Assembly: GCA_947579605.1 (NCBI GenBank)
Contig: OX388328.1
Location: forward strand, 12,875,684 to 12,939,683
Direction of reading: 5' to 3'
Source: Athripsodes cinereus
Taxonomy: Eukaryota > Arthropoda > Insecta > Trichoptera > Leptoceridae
Length of the DNA stretch: 64,000 nt
Shown here in pieces: positions 12,726 to 21,710 of the stretch. The number at the start of each line of letters is the position of its first letter. Positions within the stretch are counted from its first letter, which is position 1. The notes beneath the pieces were generated by a model. The model was not told where the DNA came from and did no database searches. It saw only the letters and a list, made by a program, of their open reading frames with translations. The translations under genes were made by a program, and so were the position numbers.

Positions 12726-12789
12726 TATTTCTAAGAAGGCGTAAGATCATAATGAAGATATTTTTTTTTTCATAAATAATTATTCAGAA

Positions 12790-12932
12790 GTGATGAGATT
12801 TGCCACCCGTTTCAACTGTCTTAATTTTTGTTGTCACGGAGAAGACATCTTGCATGTTTATAACATGCAGCTGGTCTGCTGGCTGCACCACTTTTGGGAT
12901 ATGCCGTGATGGTGTAGTAATAGTAGTAGTCA
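12790..12932 (+). mobile_element. Retroposon family C 3' end with TAG-repeat tail
   Basis: Reads GCCACCCGTTTCAACTGTCT, ATGCAGCTGGTCTGCTGGCT, GGGATATGCCGTGATGG, then a TAGTAATAGTAGTAG tail. The microsatellite tail marks the 3' end of a retroposed copy. Confidence 0.65.
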
Positions 12933-13329
12933 TTAGAACTATGTTATCTACTTCACCCTCTCAAACAAAGCTCATACATCTTTGTACACCTATTTTTGAT
13001 TAAGAAAATGCTACAATGCATAGATTTAGGATAGAATGGGGTGTAGAAATGTGAAGAAGGGAGGTATCATACATACACACTGTATAATATATTTCTTTGT
13101 TACACCCTGTATATATAAACTGGTTCTACCAATTAGGGAGGGTGATGCTAACATCAATCTAATTAACTAATACGGACCATTTCATCGATTTGTTGTCAGA
13201 TGAATTGTTATGTCTTCTAAGCAATTTAATAAGACAATTACTAGTTTATAGTTGTGTGTTCTTTTCAATAAATTGCCAGATAAATTATATTTTTTCCCAT
13301 TTTCAAAAATTTATCAGTTTGTTCGTTCA

Positions 13330-13532
13330 TACTGTCACGGCATTCCCACTAAAAGGGTAGCCAGCGGAATAACTGTTTGTAACAACGCTAAACCAATTCT
13401 ATAAAGTGACAGGTTGATTTTGAAAACGACATCCCAAATGGAAACCAAGGTCACGCTAGCCTGATGATGGCATATCCCAATATTGGTACTGGCTGCACCA
13501 ATTTTGGGATATGCCATGATGGAATAGTATAG
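13330..13532. mobile_element. Two inverted retroposon family C ends
   Basis: At 13,333 the reverse 3' end (CACGGCATTCCCACTAAAAG) is present. At 13,465-13,532 the forward 3' end (GGGATATGCCATGATGGAAT) is present, so the two face away from a 70-bp middle. This could be two insertions or one rearranged copy. Confidence 0.5.
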
Positions 13533-13621
13533 GTATTTATTAAAATTGTTTATAAATAAAGTCATTGTTTTTTTAAGCTAACAAATTCACACTGAGGATG
13601 AAAATGACTGCTTTAAAATAC

Positions 13622-13847
13622 CTGTCCTAATTTCATGAAGTCCATTTCCATGTGCATGTACAGCAGCTGGATCAGCATCATCTTTACCAACCTTCACACG
13701 GAGTGGAGAAGCAGGGATGTGGACACCATTGAACTTAACATGGATATTATGAATGCCATTCTCACGCGGCATAAACCTGATGCTGTACTGATCTCCGTCA
13801 ATGTTCTGAATGAAACAATCGTCTACTTGGCCTGAAGGAGATTTCAC
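13622..13847 (-). CDS. cher: Filamin exon: main part of repeat 22, start of repeat 23
   Basis: Residues 637-711 plus one base. VKSPSGQVDDCFIQNIDGD leads to FNGVHIPASPLRVKVG (end of repeat 22). KDDADPAAVHAHGNGLHEIR then opens repeat 23. Acceptor TTTCAG; donor GTATTT is a weak but acceptable GT site whose use is supported by the frame join. Confidence 0.93.
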
Positions 13848-13884
13848 CTGAAATAAAAACAAATAATAATTTAAATCCATAGCG

Positions 13885-13957
13885 AGATAGAGTGAAGAAT
13901 GAGGATATTAGAAGAATGAGCGAATGCAAGAAGAGTGTTGTGAATAGAATGCGTGTA
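13885..13957 (+). pseudogene. LINE family L-b fragment, left part (interrupted)
   Basis: GTGAAGAATGAGGATATTAG through AAGAGTGTTGTGAATAGAAT to GCGTGTA matches other L-b copies. The LINE resumes at 15,426 with CGTGTAAATAAGTTACG. The 1.47 kb between is a nested insertion. Confidence 0.65.
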
Positions 13958-14303
13958 CAGGGAACGGTGAACTCATCTTACGCTATCAAGGCGAAACAAA
14001 GATGATCATACAAATCCAAAAGTATTGGGAACGGTGATCTCATCTAGATGGTAATTTTTCCCGGATTATTTTCGTTCCCGGGAAACGGGAAATTTAAAAA
14101 TGAATTTCCCGGGAATTCCGGGAAATTTTAAAACATTAAATTTGAGGTGGAAGTTGTAAAAGTTTTACGGAAAAGTTAAATAAACGTTGTTTTTGCAATT
14201 TAAAAGAGTTTATTTTAACTGAAATGATACTTCCTCAGCACGTGTGACCAAATTCTCCGAAAAAGAAAAATAATGTTTATCTATGGTGTCCGAATATTGT
14301 GTC

Positions 14304-14362
14304 TGTGGTTCGATCCCAGGTGCCGGCAAACTCCCCTTTCACGGCACAAGCTTTTAGCTTAG
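14304..14362 (+). mobile_element. SINE family A fragment
   Basis: GTGGTTCGATCCCAGGTGCC to AAGCTTTTAGCTTAG. It starts at the B box; the A box half is missing. Nested inside the hAT-like element. Confidence 0.65.
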
Positions 14363-14744
14363 TTTAACTTATCTTTAAAAAAAAAGTTGTGGTGGTATTT
14401 GTACCTACAATTATTTGTTTACATTATAAGTATTTCGACTGTTTCAAAGAAAACATTTTTTTTCTTTTCTCATATTGTTTTAATAAAGAATTTAAACCAT
14501 ACCTACCATAGAATTAAAAAAATTCAAATTGGTAAATTTATGGATTCCTTTTAAACTTGTATACCAATGAATATCAAATTGAGTTACTGTACTATCAGGC
14601 CGAAAGAAACACATGTCAGCATTTTATGATTTCTCAATCAATTTATATTTGTAAAGCGATGTCTATTATTTTGATTTATAAATTGATGAATGTTGATTTG
14701 GTGTCAGTGCGTTATAATAGGTATAATACTGGCACGAAGAGGAC

Positions 14745-14832
14745 AGTTTGCATGTTTCTTACATGCAGCTGATCTGCTGGCTACCCCACTTGTGGGATAT
14801 GCCGTGATGGTATAGTAGTAGTAGTAGTATAA
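14745..14832 (+). mobile_element. Retroposon family C 3' end
   Basis: ACATGCAGCTGATCTGCTGG, ACTTGTGGGATATGCCGTGA and a TAGTAGTAGTAGTA tail. Nested inside the hAT-like element. Confidence 0.65.
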
Positions 14833-15425
14833 TCGGTTGATTATGTTTTTTTTTGATTTATTACGACTATAAGAACGACACGTTACGGAAAAATTACGAT
14901 TCTACAGTTAACTAAACAAAGATCTCGGTATCGGTATGGCAATCTGCATGACTTATAATTTGTGTTTTTTTCCCGGGAATGTTTGGCTTTTTCCCGGGAA
15001 ACGGGAAAAAAAAGTAACAACATTTCCTATTCCCGGGAATAACCCTCTAATCTCATCATTAGGCTACCAAAGCGAAACAAAGGTGATCACACAAATCCCA
15101 AAAGTAATCATTAGCAAGGAACGCAAACTATTCCTTTTAAGGAAAAATATCACCATTTCATTACCATATAAGGGCATGATGATTCACCACAATGATCGCT
15201 CTTTATATGGACACTCCCTGTAAACTTATCGGCATCGGCATATTTTATGAAACAGTATATAAACCTCCTGAATGATACATCCTCACTTCAGTCCGTCAAT
15301 AGTAGTAGTTACATATTAATGTACCTTGTTATAAGTTGTGTCGAATTTAATATAATAAATCAATATTCTCAAACGCGTTTTGGTTCACAACACCTGATCA
15401 GCTTATAGATACCAAAGTATCCATA

Positions 15426-15697
15426 CGTGTAAATAAGTTACGATGTACAGGACGTGTTGAATGAATGAACGAGGAAAAAATGACAAAGAGGGATAAACTT
15501 GTCTGAAAGAAGGGGTGTGAGAAAGCAGTGGATCAAATTCTCAAAGACAATGTGTGTTGAGTAAGAGGAATTGACGTGCGCACATGACAAATTGTATGAA
15601 TGTAGAAGAAGCGAAAGAAGTTTGTAAGGATAGATCTATATGATGTTCCATTCTCTCTGTCTACCCCACTTCAGGCGCGGTGTGAGGGTATAGTATA
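15426..15697 (+). pseudogene. LINE family L-b fragment, right part
   Basis: Continues the LINE broken at 13,957: GTGTAAATAAGTTACGATG, AATGACAAAGAGG, AAGAAGCGAAAGAAG and the 3' end CTACCCCACTTC...GTGAGGGTATAG. Internal deletions and stops are present. The rest of intron 12 (15,698-16,072) shows no further element. Confidence 0.65.
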
Positions 15698-16072
15698 GTG
15701 CAGATAATTAAAATTTATTTTTAGGAAGTTTATTTCCGAAGGATGGAAGATGAAAAAGAAGAAATGTGGGCAAAGCACTTTAAATCATTTTTAGCAATAA
15801 CAATGTTTTGAACATGGCGAAAATGCTGGACCAAACTATCATTCTTTTTCAACAATCTCATTTTTCATGTAGTTATGCCATTTTCATCTTCAACCATGTC
15901 CGAGTCTCACTTGAATACCATCTCAATTCGTGAATTTATTTATTTATTCATTCTTTACTGTACATTGGTCACAATGAAAACAATTTTATGGGAAAATGCA
16001 TTCAAATTAAATACAATCAATATACAGATGGCAAGTTTGACGTAAAATTACATAAATAACAATTTTCCTCAC

Positions 16073-16263
16073 CCTAGCATCCAAGTCTCCCTTAGCTCCA
16101 TTGAGTCTGATATAGAACTGTGCTGGCTTGTCTGTTTGGAGTCCCTCAGGGAACTGCGCCACTTCCAATAGATGGGCATCTCCCACAGCTGGTGCAATGT
16201 AAACACGGAAAGGAGAGTCGGGGATGTGCTGGTCGTTGAATTTGAGACCAATGCGGTATTCAC
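16073..16263 (-). CDS. cher: Filamin exon: end of repeat 21, start of repeat 22
   Basis: Residues 573-636. Reads GEYRIGLKFNDQHIPDSPF and then AVGDAHLLEVAQFPEGLQ to NGAKGDLDAR. A longer open frame exists in another frame on the same strand, but only this frame joins both neighbours and shows filamin motifs. Acceptor TTTACCAG, donor GTGAGG, ending in phase 0. Confidence 0.94.
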
Positions 16264-17213
16264 CTGGTAAACAAAAAAATAATAGGTTTTAATCCTCATA
16301 AACACTTCATACATAACATAGTCGTGGATGCTTAGAAGGGCTGCCTCCAGATTTGGTTGTTGCTGGGAGTGTAAATTCTTTTAAGAATGGACTTGACAGA
16401 TTGCAGTCACATCATGGACTCATTCAAGCATGTCAGCTTTGCTGTCTGCTTGATATCCATAGTAATAATTCTATCCCAAAATATTTTCTTTCTTTATGTA
16501 AATAAAGGACATAAACTTGTTATAGATCAATCCGATAATAGAGAATCTGTGATTACTGGAATTCAATAGAGGTTTTGCTGACTCTAAGATAATTTTAAAA
16601 TTATAGAGCCTATAGCCGTCACTTCAAGTTGTGGTAATTTTGAAAGGACAACTGTAACCTGGAATTATTTATGGTGATAATAATAATGCCCTCAACTCCA
16701 AACCGAATATTGTATTAAGATGAGCCATTTTACTCCTACTGTCGGTGCCATTTGAGATGACTGTTGGTCAAATTTTTGATAAACATATTTTGTCACATTC
16801 GGGGCAAGGCTGTTCCATTTTGACAATAGGAAAATTTAGAGATAAATAAATAATGGCAGTGATTTATTGTATGTACAATGAATAAAGAATAAAGATGCCT
16901 TAAAGGAGTGTAAGGAAATATTGGAATCTAAGAATCATGTAGCTTTACCATGTAGACTAAATTTTCAAAAACAACTGCACATGAGAAAGATAAATTAATA
17001 TAAATTGTATAGATTAAATTAATATAAATTGTGGAGAAAGTCAAAACACAAATAACTGTTGTGGATTACGCAGAGAAGGTAAAATCTGGTATTCTCCCTT
17101 TTCTGCTTACTTCACAAGAGGTGTGGTGTGAGGGTAATTGGAAGGAATTCTTTAAATTATTGAGATTTATTTACGAGAACAATTTTTTTCTTAGGCTTAT
17201 CAAGATTGGTTAC
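16264..17213 (-). other. Filamin intron 11, no element recognised
   Basis: 950-bp GT-AG intron. Open frames at 16,387-16,569 and 17,031-17,267 on the plus strand have no recognisable domain; the second overlaps filamin coding sequence antisense. Confidence 0.5.
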
Positions 17214-17453
17214 CTGGTTCATCAACTTTGTAAGACACATCACATGATCCATCTCGCCTGTCTTTGAATTCTATCTCCGCCTTTGATGGTCCCTCTACTG
17301 ATATAGCCAAGGAGCCTCCACCAGCTTCCCTGGTCCACACATTGAACTCATTCTTGGCTTTCTGTTCTCCTCTTTCCAGGCCGCTACCTCCAGCTTTTAC
17401 TAAATGAGCTCCGGAATCACGGAGAGGGCCAACTGTGAACTGGAATGGAGATC
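17214..17453 (-). CDS. cher: Filamin exon: end of repeat 20 and most of repeat 21
   Basis: Residues 493-572 plus one base. It begins SPFQFTVGP, passes [40 protein letters not shown] and [20 protein letters not shown]. Repeat 21 is the main integrin beta-tail and migfilin binding repeat in vertebrates. [19 protein letters not shown] covers the CD groove and is strongly conserved here. Confidence 0.95.
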
Positions 17454-17544
17454 CTGAAATGAAAATACAATTCAAAATTCATTGCTGTGCGCCTGTAAAA
17501 ATAATAGCTCATAATTATTAAACAATGTAAATTTTTATCCTTAC

Positions 17545-17709
17545 CTGGGATATGGATTTCCCTATATTTAACCGACACAGTATGTACTCCTAGTTCTTTA
17601 GGTACAAAATGTACCGAGTAGAGACCATCTTCCACTTCTTGTATCTCAGCGTCTTCAGATACACCTCCAGGGCTGGTCACAGTGGCTGCCAGGTCAAATG
17701 ATGTGATTC
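17545..17709 (-). CDS. cher: Filamin exon: main part of repeat 20
   Basis: Residues 438-492 plus one base. Sequence runs [35 protein letters not shown] and REIHIPG. Acceptor CTTTCAG, donor GTAAGG. Only a 91-bp intron separates it from the next exon, the shortest in the gene. Confidence 0.94.
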
Positions 17710-18296
17710 CTGAAAGAACGAAAAAGAACACAGAGATTTAGATACTTAACCTTCGCCTTACTGAAATAAAAAACCTACGCGCGCTCCTAACATGTGTAGT
17801 GACTACACATTTTCAAATAAGCTGTTTAAGATAGAAAAAATAGGAATAATCATAGCCAAACCATTCGGACAGTTATAAGTAAAGTATTGTATATGTGTAT
17901 TGTAATAGGAAATCATAAAAATATATAAATTATTGCTGAAAACGTGAAAAAATAACATTGTCTAGCGCTCATGAACCTAGCGAGAAGACAACTCATTATG
18001 AATAGCGAAGGCCAACTGACGGCTGACCGCACGCATAGCGACGCATTGTGCAATCGGCATTCATCGGCAATCATCGGCCGATGGTCCGACATACATTTGC
18101 GTAAACTGCAGTGGTTGCAAACTATTTAATATGTTATTTAATTAATTTATTTATTGTTACACAATTATAAAGACAATCAATGCATAGAAAATGGATTATC
18201 CAACCTGTTCTAGGATTTAGCTAAGACAAAATATATGTATGTACTCATATCAAGATTATAATCAAAGTAAATGAAAAATTAAAGTATAACCAGCAC

Positions 18297-18380
18297 ATAT
18301 GTGTCGCTGAGTTTCGAAATCCGCTATAACACATACATTTGAATGTGTTATAGCGGATTTCGAAACTCAGCGACACATAT
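18297..18380. repeat. Perfect inverted repeat, 38-bp arms
   Basis: Arms 18,297-18,334 and 18,343-18,380 are exact reverse complements (ATATGTGTCGCTGAGTTTCG at the outer end) around an 8-base loop. The perfect match inside otherwise decayed DNA suggests a young MITE or recent inverted duplication. Confidence 0.85.
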
Positions 18381-18639
18381 AATAGTCCATACAACAGTTC
18401 AAAAAAAAGAACAGGCAACTTACAAACTTACAGATAAAAAAATGATTTACAGAAAATAGATAAAATTAAAAATCATTTTAACCGTAAAAGTTATAAGCAG
18501 TAATAGATACAATAAGATAAATAATTTTATAACTTAGTTCCAAATGTCTCTCGAAGAATCCGCACTTTTATTAACTCTTAAATAATTTTTTTATTTCACA
18601 ATTAATGATTCTGGATATAATTTAACTCAAAAATTAGAC

Positions 18640-18940
18640 TTAAATTAGACCGGTAAATTTATATATTAAAATTCAAAAATCTATTATAATATTAAATACA
18701 TGGAATATTGTAAAAAAAATTTGAACGCAGATATTTCAGGCACGATGCTGGTATTTGAACCTGTGTTTTGAGCCTAATACTTTGATATCCTGTATATCTG
18801 GATTGGTAAATTTTTCGCGGCATTAGACTGTTAAGTTTTTGTATGATCATGACTGATACTGATAATATGGAGACTTATCTGGTTGTATAATACTGAGAAG
18901 TGTGGTTGGCCATTCCGCCGCCACGTAAAAAATAATATTA
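18640..18940 (+). repeat. Dispersed repeat family D
   Basis: Runs from ACCGGTAAATTTATA through GATATTTCAGGCACGATGC to AGACTTATCTGGTTGTATAA and GCCGCCACGTAA. A nearly full inverted copy lies at 26,985-27,310 and a partial copy at 22,950-23,040. No coding capacity; class unknown. Confidence 0.6.
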
Positions 18941-19714
18941 TTACGTTTATGTTTATTTTAATTGTAGATAATAATATTTATTTGAAATGTTTACCTACAT
19001 AATAATATTTATTTTAAATGTTTATATAATAATATTTATAAATAAATCGCTAATAAATCCATAAATAAAGTGCCCTCACAAAGAAATGAACTGAAAAGTA
19101 ACGTTATATGATATACACCTTTCCCTCTTATGATACAATAATATGAAAAGTTGGTATTTAGAATAATGTAAAATGAATACCTACCTAGTTATAATTATTG
19201 AAATTATTATGGAACGGAAATAATAAATCACTTTGAAACCTCTGGATTTAAGTTTAACTTCGGAAGTAAAATAATATATCTCTATTGATAAAACACGACT
19301 TAGTGCTATTTCGCATAGTCATTCCACAGCACAGTTCGCGAGAGCGAGACGTAAATAGTATTCACTATCTAACGACAACAGCCGAGTACGAGCAGTCGAA
19401 GACAAGTGAGATACAGTATTAATACATCGCGCATTTGATTGTATTAGTAAGATATTTTGTTTGTGTTTGTAATTTTATTTCCATTCTCCAAAAAATGTCT
19501 TTGAAATAGTCAATAAATTCCAATTATTGTCAATATAATTTTTTAGTTCGATGCGTAAATATATGACTGAGGATTACCTAGAATCTTGACCTTCTATTTA
19601 TTGTACTTATTGAAATATTAATTATAAACAGAAGCATGTGTACTGGCTACACATTTTAGTACGGCGAAAGTTAATTAACATTCATTGCCATTTCAGCTTG
19701 GAGATTTTATCATG

Positions 19715-19960
19715 AGCTGATCATATGACAAGGAGAGAGAATTGCAGGTGAACTTCCAGAATTCTTGATTGGAGACTGTGGGAGGACAGAAGAAGTACGG
19801 GAAGACCCCAAAAAAGATGGGTTAATGATATTGTCCAGATGATGGGTGGAACAGTAGTATCCTGTTGCTCGAGATCGAAAAAATGGAAAAGTTTTGAAGA
19901 GGCCTATATTCAGCGGTGAAAAGAAGAGGGTTTTACAGTAAGCTACCAAGTAACACCCAT
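19715..19960 (+). pseudogene. LINE reverse-transcriptase C-terminal fragment, family L-f
   Basis: A forward frame reads STGRPQKRWVNDIVQMMGG and ends KKWKSFEEAYIQR followed by TGA. This is the usual C-terminal tail of insect non-LTR reverse transcriptases (GRPxxRWxDDI...W..LEEAY). Antisense to filamin, 5' truncated. Confidence 0.7.
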
Positions 19961-20336
19961 GAAAATTACTTATTTAGTTCTATGTAACAAATCATATCTA
20001 TCAATGTTATTTTTACATTTATTAACCATTGTATGAGGTCACATATGTAAATTTTAAATTTTCCAGATTAGTTGGTAGACATCGCATTTTAGCGATAAAC
20101 TCACCCTCTGTACATTGAATTGTATAACTGATATTTTTATGATATGCTGTTTTATTTTGTAATATTGTAAAGAATGTGCAGTAAAGAATAAAATAAATTT
20201 AACACAATATCATAATTATAAGGCTTAGAAAAGACAACATTATCTTATTTGGTAGTGATCTAGACGGGACTTGAACCAAGACATTATTAAATTAAGACAT
20301 TTATGACCTGTGGCATAACAGTATTTATTCTAAAAC

Positions 20337-20725
20337 AAGTGTTTTATTCTACTATTGATTTATTCGACGAAAGACGTCTCTCTCGTCGAATAAATCAATA
20401 GTGTTAGATATTTCTATGAAAGGTGACAGTTTGGGTATGAAAGAGAATGAAAGATGTGATGATAACGGTGTGTAAGAGAGAGAGAGAGAGAGTGCTTGGA
20501 TGGTCAGGATGGCCGAGCGAAAGGAGTCGGGAGTCGTTACCTAGTCGTTGGTATGGTCGGTCGTGTGAATTCGTGTGAGGTTTTGTTGTTTACCTCAGAG
20601 TTGTCTGTAATATTGTAAAAGTCGAATAAAAGGATCTATATTACATAAAAACAGTCGTGTTTTAGTGTTGCTCCTTTCTCCCGATAAATATAGAGATAAC
20701 TTATTAATAGTAGAATAAAACACTT
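20337..20725. mobile_element. Palindromic MITE interrupted by an LTR-like element
   Basis: The left arm CAAGTGTTTTATTCTACTAT continues to TTCGACGA and is repeated inverted, with the right arm split by an insertion at 20,402-20,705. Removing the insertion and one copy of its AATAG duplication restores perfect 35-bp arms. The same left arm occurs at 60,289-60,330. Confidence 0.65.
20402..20705. mobile_element. Short solo-LTR-like insertion (304 bp)
   Basis: Flanked by AATAG at 20,397-20,401 and 20,706-20,710. Starts TGTTAGATATTTC and ends GATAACTTATT. It contains an (AG)n tract at 20,475-20,493 and GTCGAATAAAAGG with a poly(A)-like signal near 20,625. Size, TGTTA start and 5-bp duplication suggest an LTR; no internal region or coding sequence is left. 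Confidence 0.5.
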
Positions 20726-20809
20726 GGTTTATTTATTTCGCTATGGAATTCTACTACCCAAACACCGACACAGTTAATAGTATTTATTCTATGATTATTA
20801 ATTCCTCAC

Positions 20810-20918
20810 CTGGCATTTTGAATGTTAGTCTACATTGTGTCCCCACTTCAGTGACAGGAACTGGCTCCCTCTTTCTTTGGATCTTCTCCCTTTGTCTGTT
20901 GGAACCTTCTCCTGTCAC
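20810..20918 (-). CDS. cher: Filamin exon: linker and first strand of repeat 20
   Basis: Residues 402-437 plus one base. VTGEGSNRQREKIQRKREP is a basic linker, followed by VTEVGTQCRLTFKMPG. By family structure this first strand of repeat 20 should cover the integrin-binding groove of repeat 21. The exon ends exactly where vertebrate FLNA has a long Ser/Thr-rich insertion within repeat 20; here the next exon resumes at ITSFDLAA. It was too short for simple ORF detection and was found from splice sites and homology. Confidence 0.93.
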
Positions 20919-21515
20919 CTGTAATACACAAGAAGAATTTAATTTCAATATTAGTTCAATAGAGTAAGATTACCGACAGACAGTGTACAAATTCAAAAAT
21001 TTTTTTTTTTGTTTGAACTAAGAAGTAAGTACAATATTCTTAGTATTGAGTACTATTAAATAACAATTTCTAAAATAGTCAAATCCTATGTAATTTGTCT
21101 CAAAAACAGTGGAAAGAATCAATATTTGTCCAATGCTTCTCATAGAACATCTCATTTTAAGTCCATGATTTAAATTGATAATAAGAAAGGTCATAACAAA
21201 GACTAAAACACTATATTTTTGCTGCACATTTAAAATAAAGCATGTTAAGAAATTAATAATTTTATCATTTCTTGAATAAACTATTTATTATGATATTAGA
21301 ACCATTTTATAAATTGATTCTTAGTATCTAATATTTAAATTTAATACTTAAAGAATAATATTACAAGACAATAAAAAGTTCAATCAAAAATTTTAATGCC
21401 CTAATGAACAGTTTTTTAAGAGTATGAATTAATAAAAATACTCGCAAGTGTAATTTTAAATATGCAACGATGATATGTTCTTACATGTCAAATTGGTCAA
21501 AAATCAACACATTAC
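20919..21515 (-). other. Filamin intron 8, nothing recognised
   Basis: 597-bp AT-rich GT-AG intron without identifiable repeats. A 69-codon open frame at 21,018-21,227 is not credible as a gene. Confidence 0.5.
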
Positions 21516-21658
21516 CTTAACAGTGAAGGGAGATCCTTCCACATGATGGTCAGCAAACTTCAAGTTGATGATGTAGTAGCCTGGCTCAGTTGGCTTGTAG
21601 CCGATCTTAAGAACTCCATTGTTGGAATCTTGACAGTTGATCTCAGCCTTGCTGGGAC
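21516..21658 (-). CDS. cher: Filamin exon: second half of repeat 19
   Basis: Residues 354-401. It opens [15 protein letters not shown] and ends [13 protein letters not shown]. Acceptor TTTCTAG and donor GTAATG. The intron upstream (21,659-25,294) is 3.6 kb and contains MITEs and a cluster of GAAACG palindromes. Confidence 0.94.
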
Positions 21659-21710
21659 CTAGAAATTATAAATTGGATAAGTGATATGTTCTAAGAAAAA
21701 AATATGAAGT

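Larger units (their letters stand above)
14045..15049. mobile_element. Non-autonomous hAT-like element
   Basis: Flanked by an exact 8-bp duplication ATCTCATC (14,037-14,044 and 15,050-15,057). Ends are TAGATGGTAATTTTTCCCGG and, on the reverse strand, TAGAGGGTTATTCCCGGG. Both subterminal regions are rich in TTCCCGGGAA. An 8-bp target duplication is typical of hAT transposons. No transposase frame remains. A SINE A fragment (14,304-14,362) and a family C 3' end (14,745-14,832) lie inside it. Confidence 0.75.
13958..15425. mobile_element. Solo-LTR-like insertion (about 455 bp) split by a hAT-like element
   Basis: Inserted in a LINE between duplicated CGTGTA (13,952-13,957 and 15,426-15,431). 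After removing the nested hAT-like element, about 455 bp remain. They contain two tandem units of about 66 bp (GGGAACGGTGA...), a TATATAAA near 15,255 and AATAAA-like signals near 15,355. This resembles a retrotransposon LTR with upstream repeats, but the ends are not TG...CA, so the class is uncertain. Confidence 0.5.
17750..19670. mobile_element. Degenerate piggyBac-like element flanked by TTAA
   Basis: TTAA at 17,746-17,749 and 19,671-19,674 flanks ends CCTTCGCCTTACTGAAA and (reverse strand) CTTTCGCCGTACTAAAA. Both subterminal regions carry a TGTGTAGnnnnTACACAT-type palindrome (left TGTGTAGTGACTACACAT, right TGTGTAGCCAGTACACAT on the reverse strand). TTAA targets are the hallmark of piggyBac. 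No transposase frame remains. It fills most of filamin intron 9 and contains a family D repeat and a 38-bp-arm hairpin. Confidence 0.55.

Noticed and set aside
16069..16314. 81-codon minus-strand frame over a filamin exon
   Set aside because: It is in the wrong frame. The frame that joins both neighbouring exons reads GEYRIGLKFNDQHIPDSPF and is filamin.
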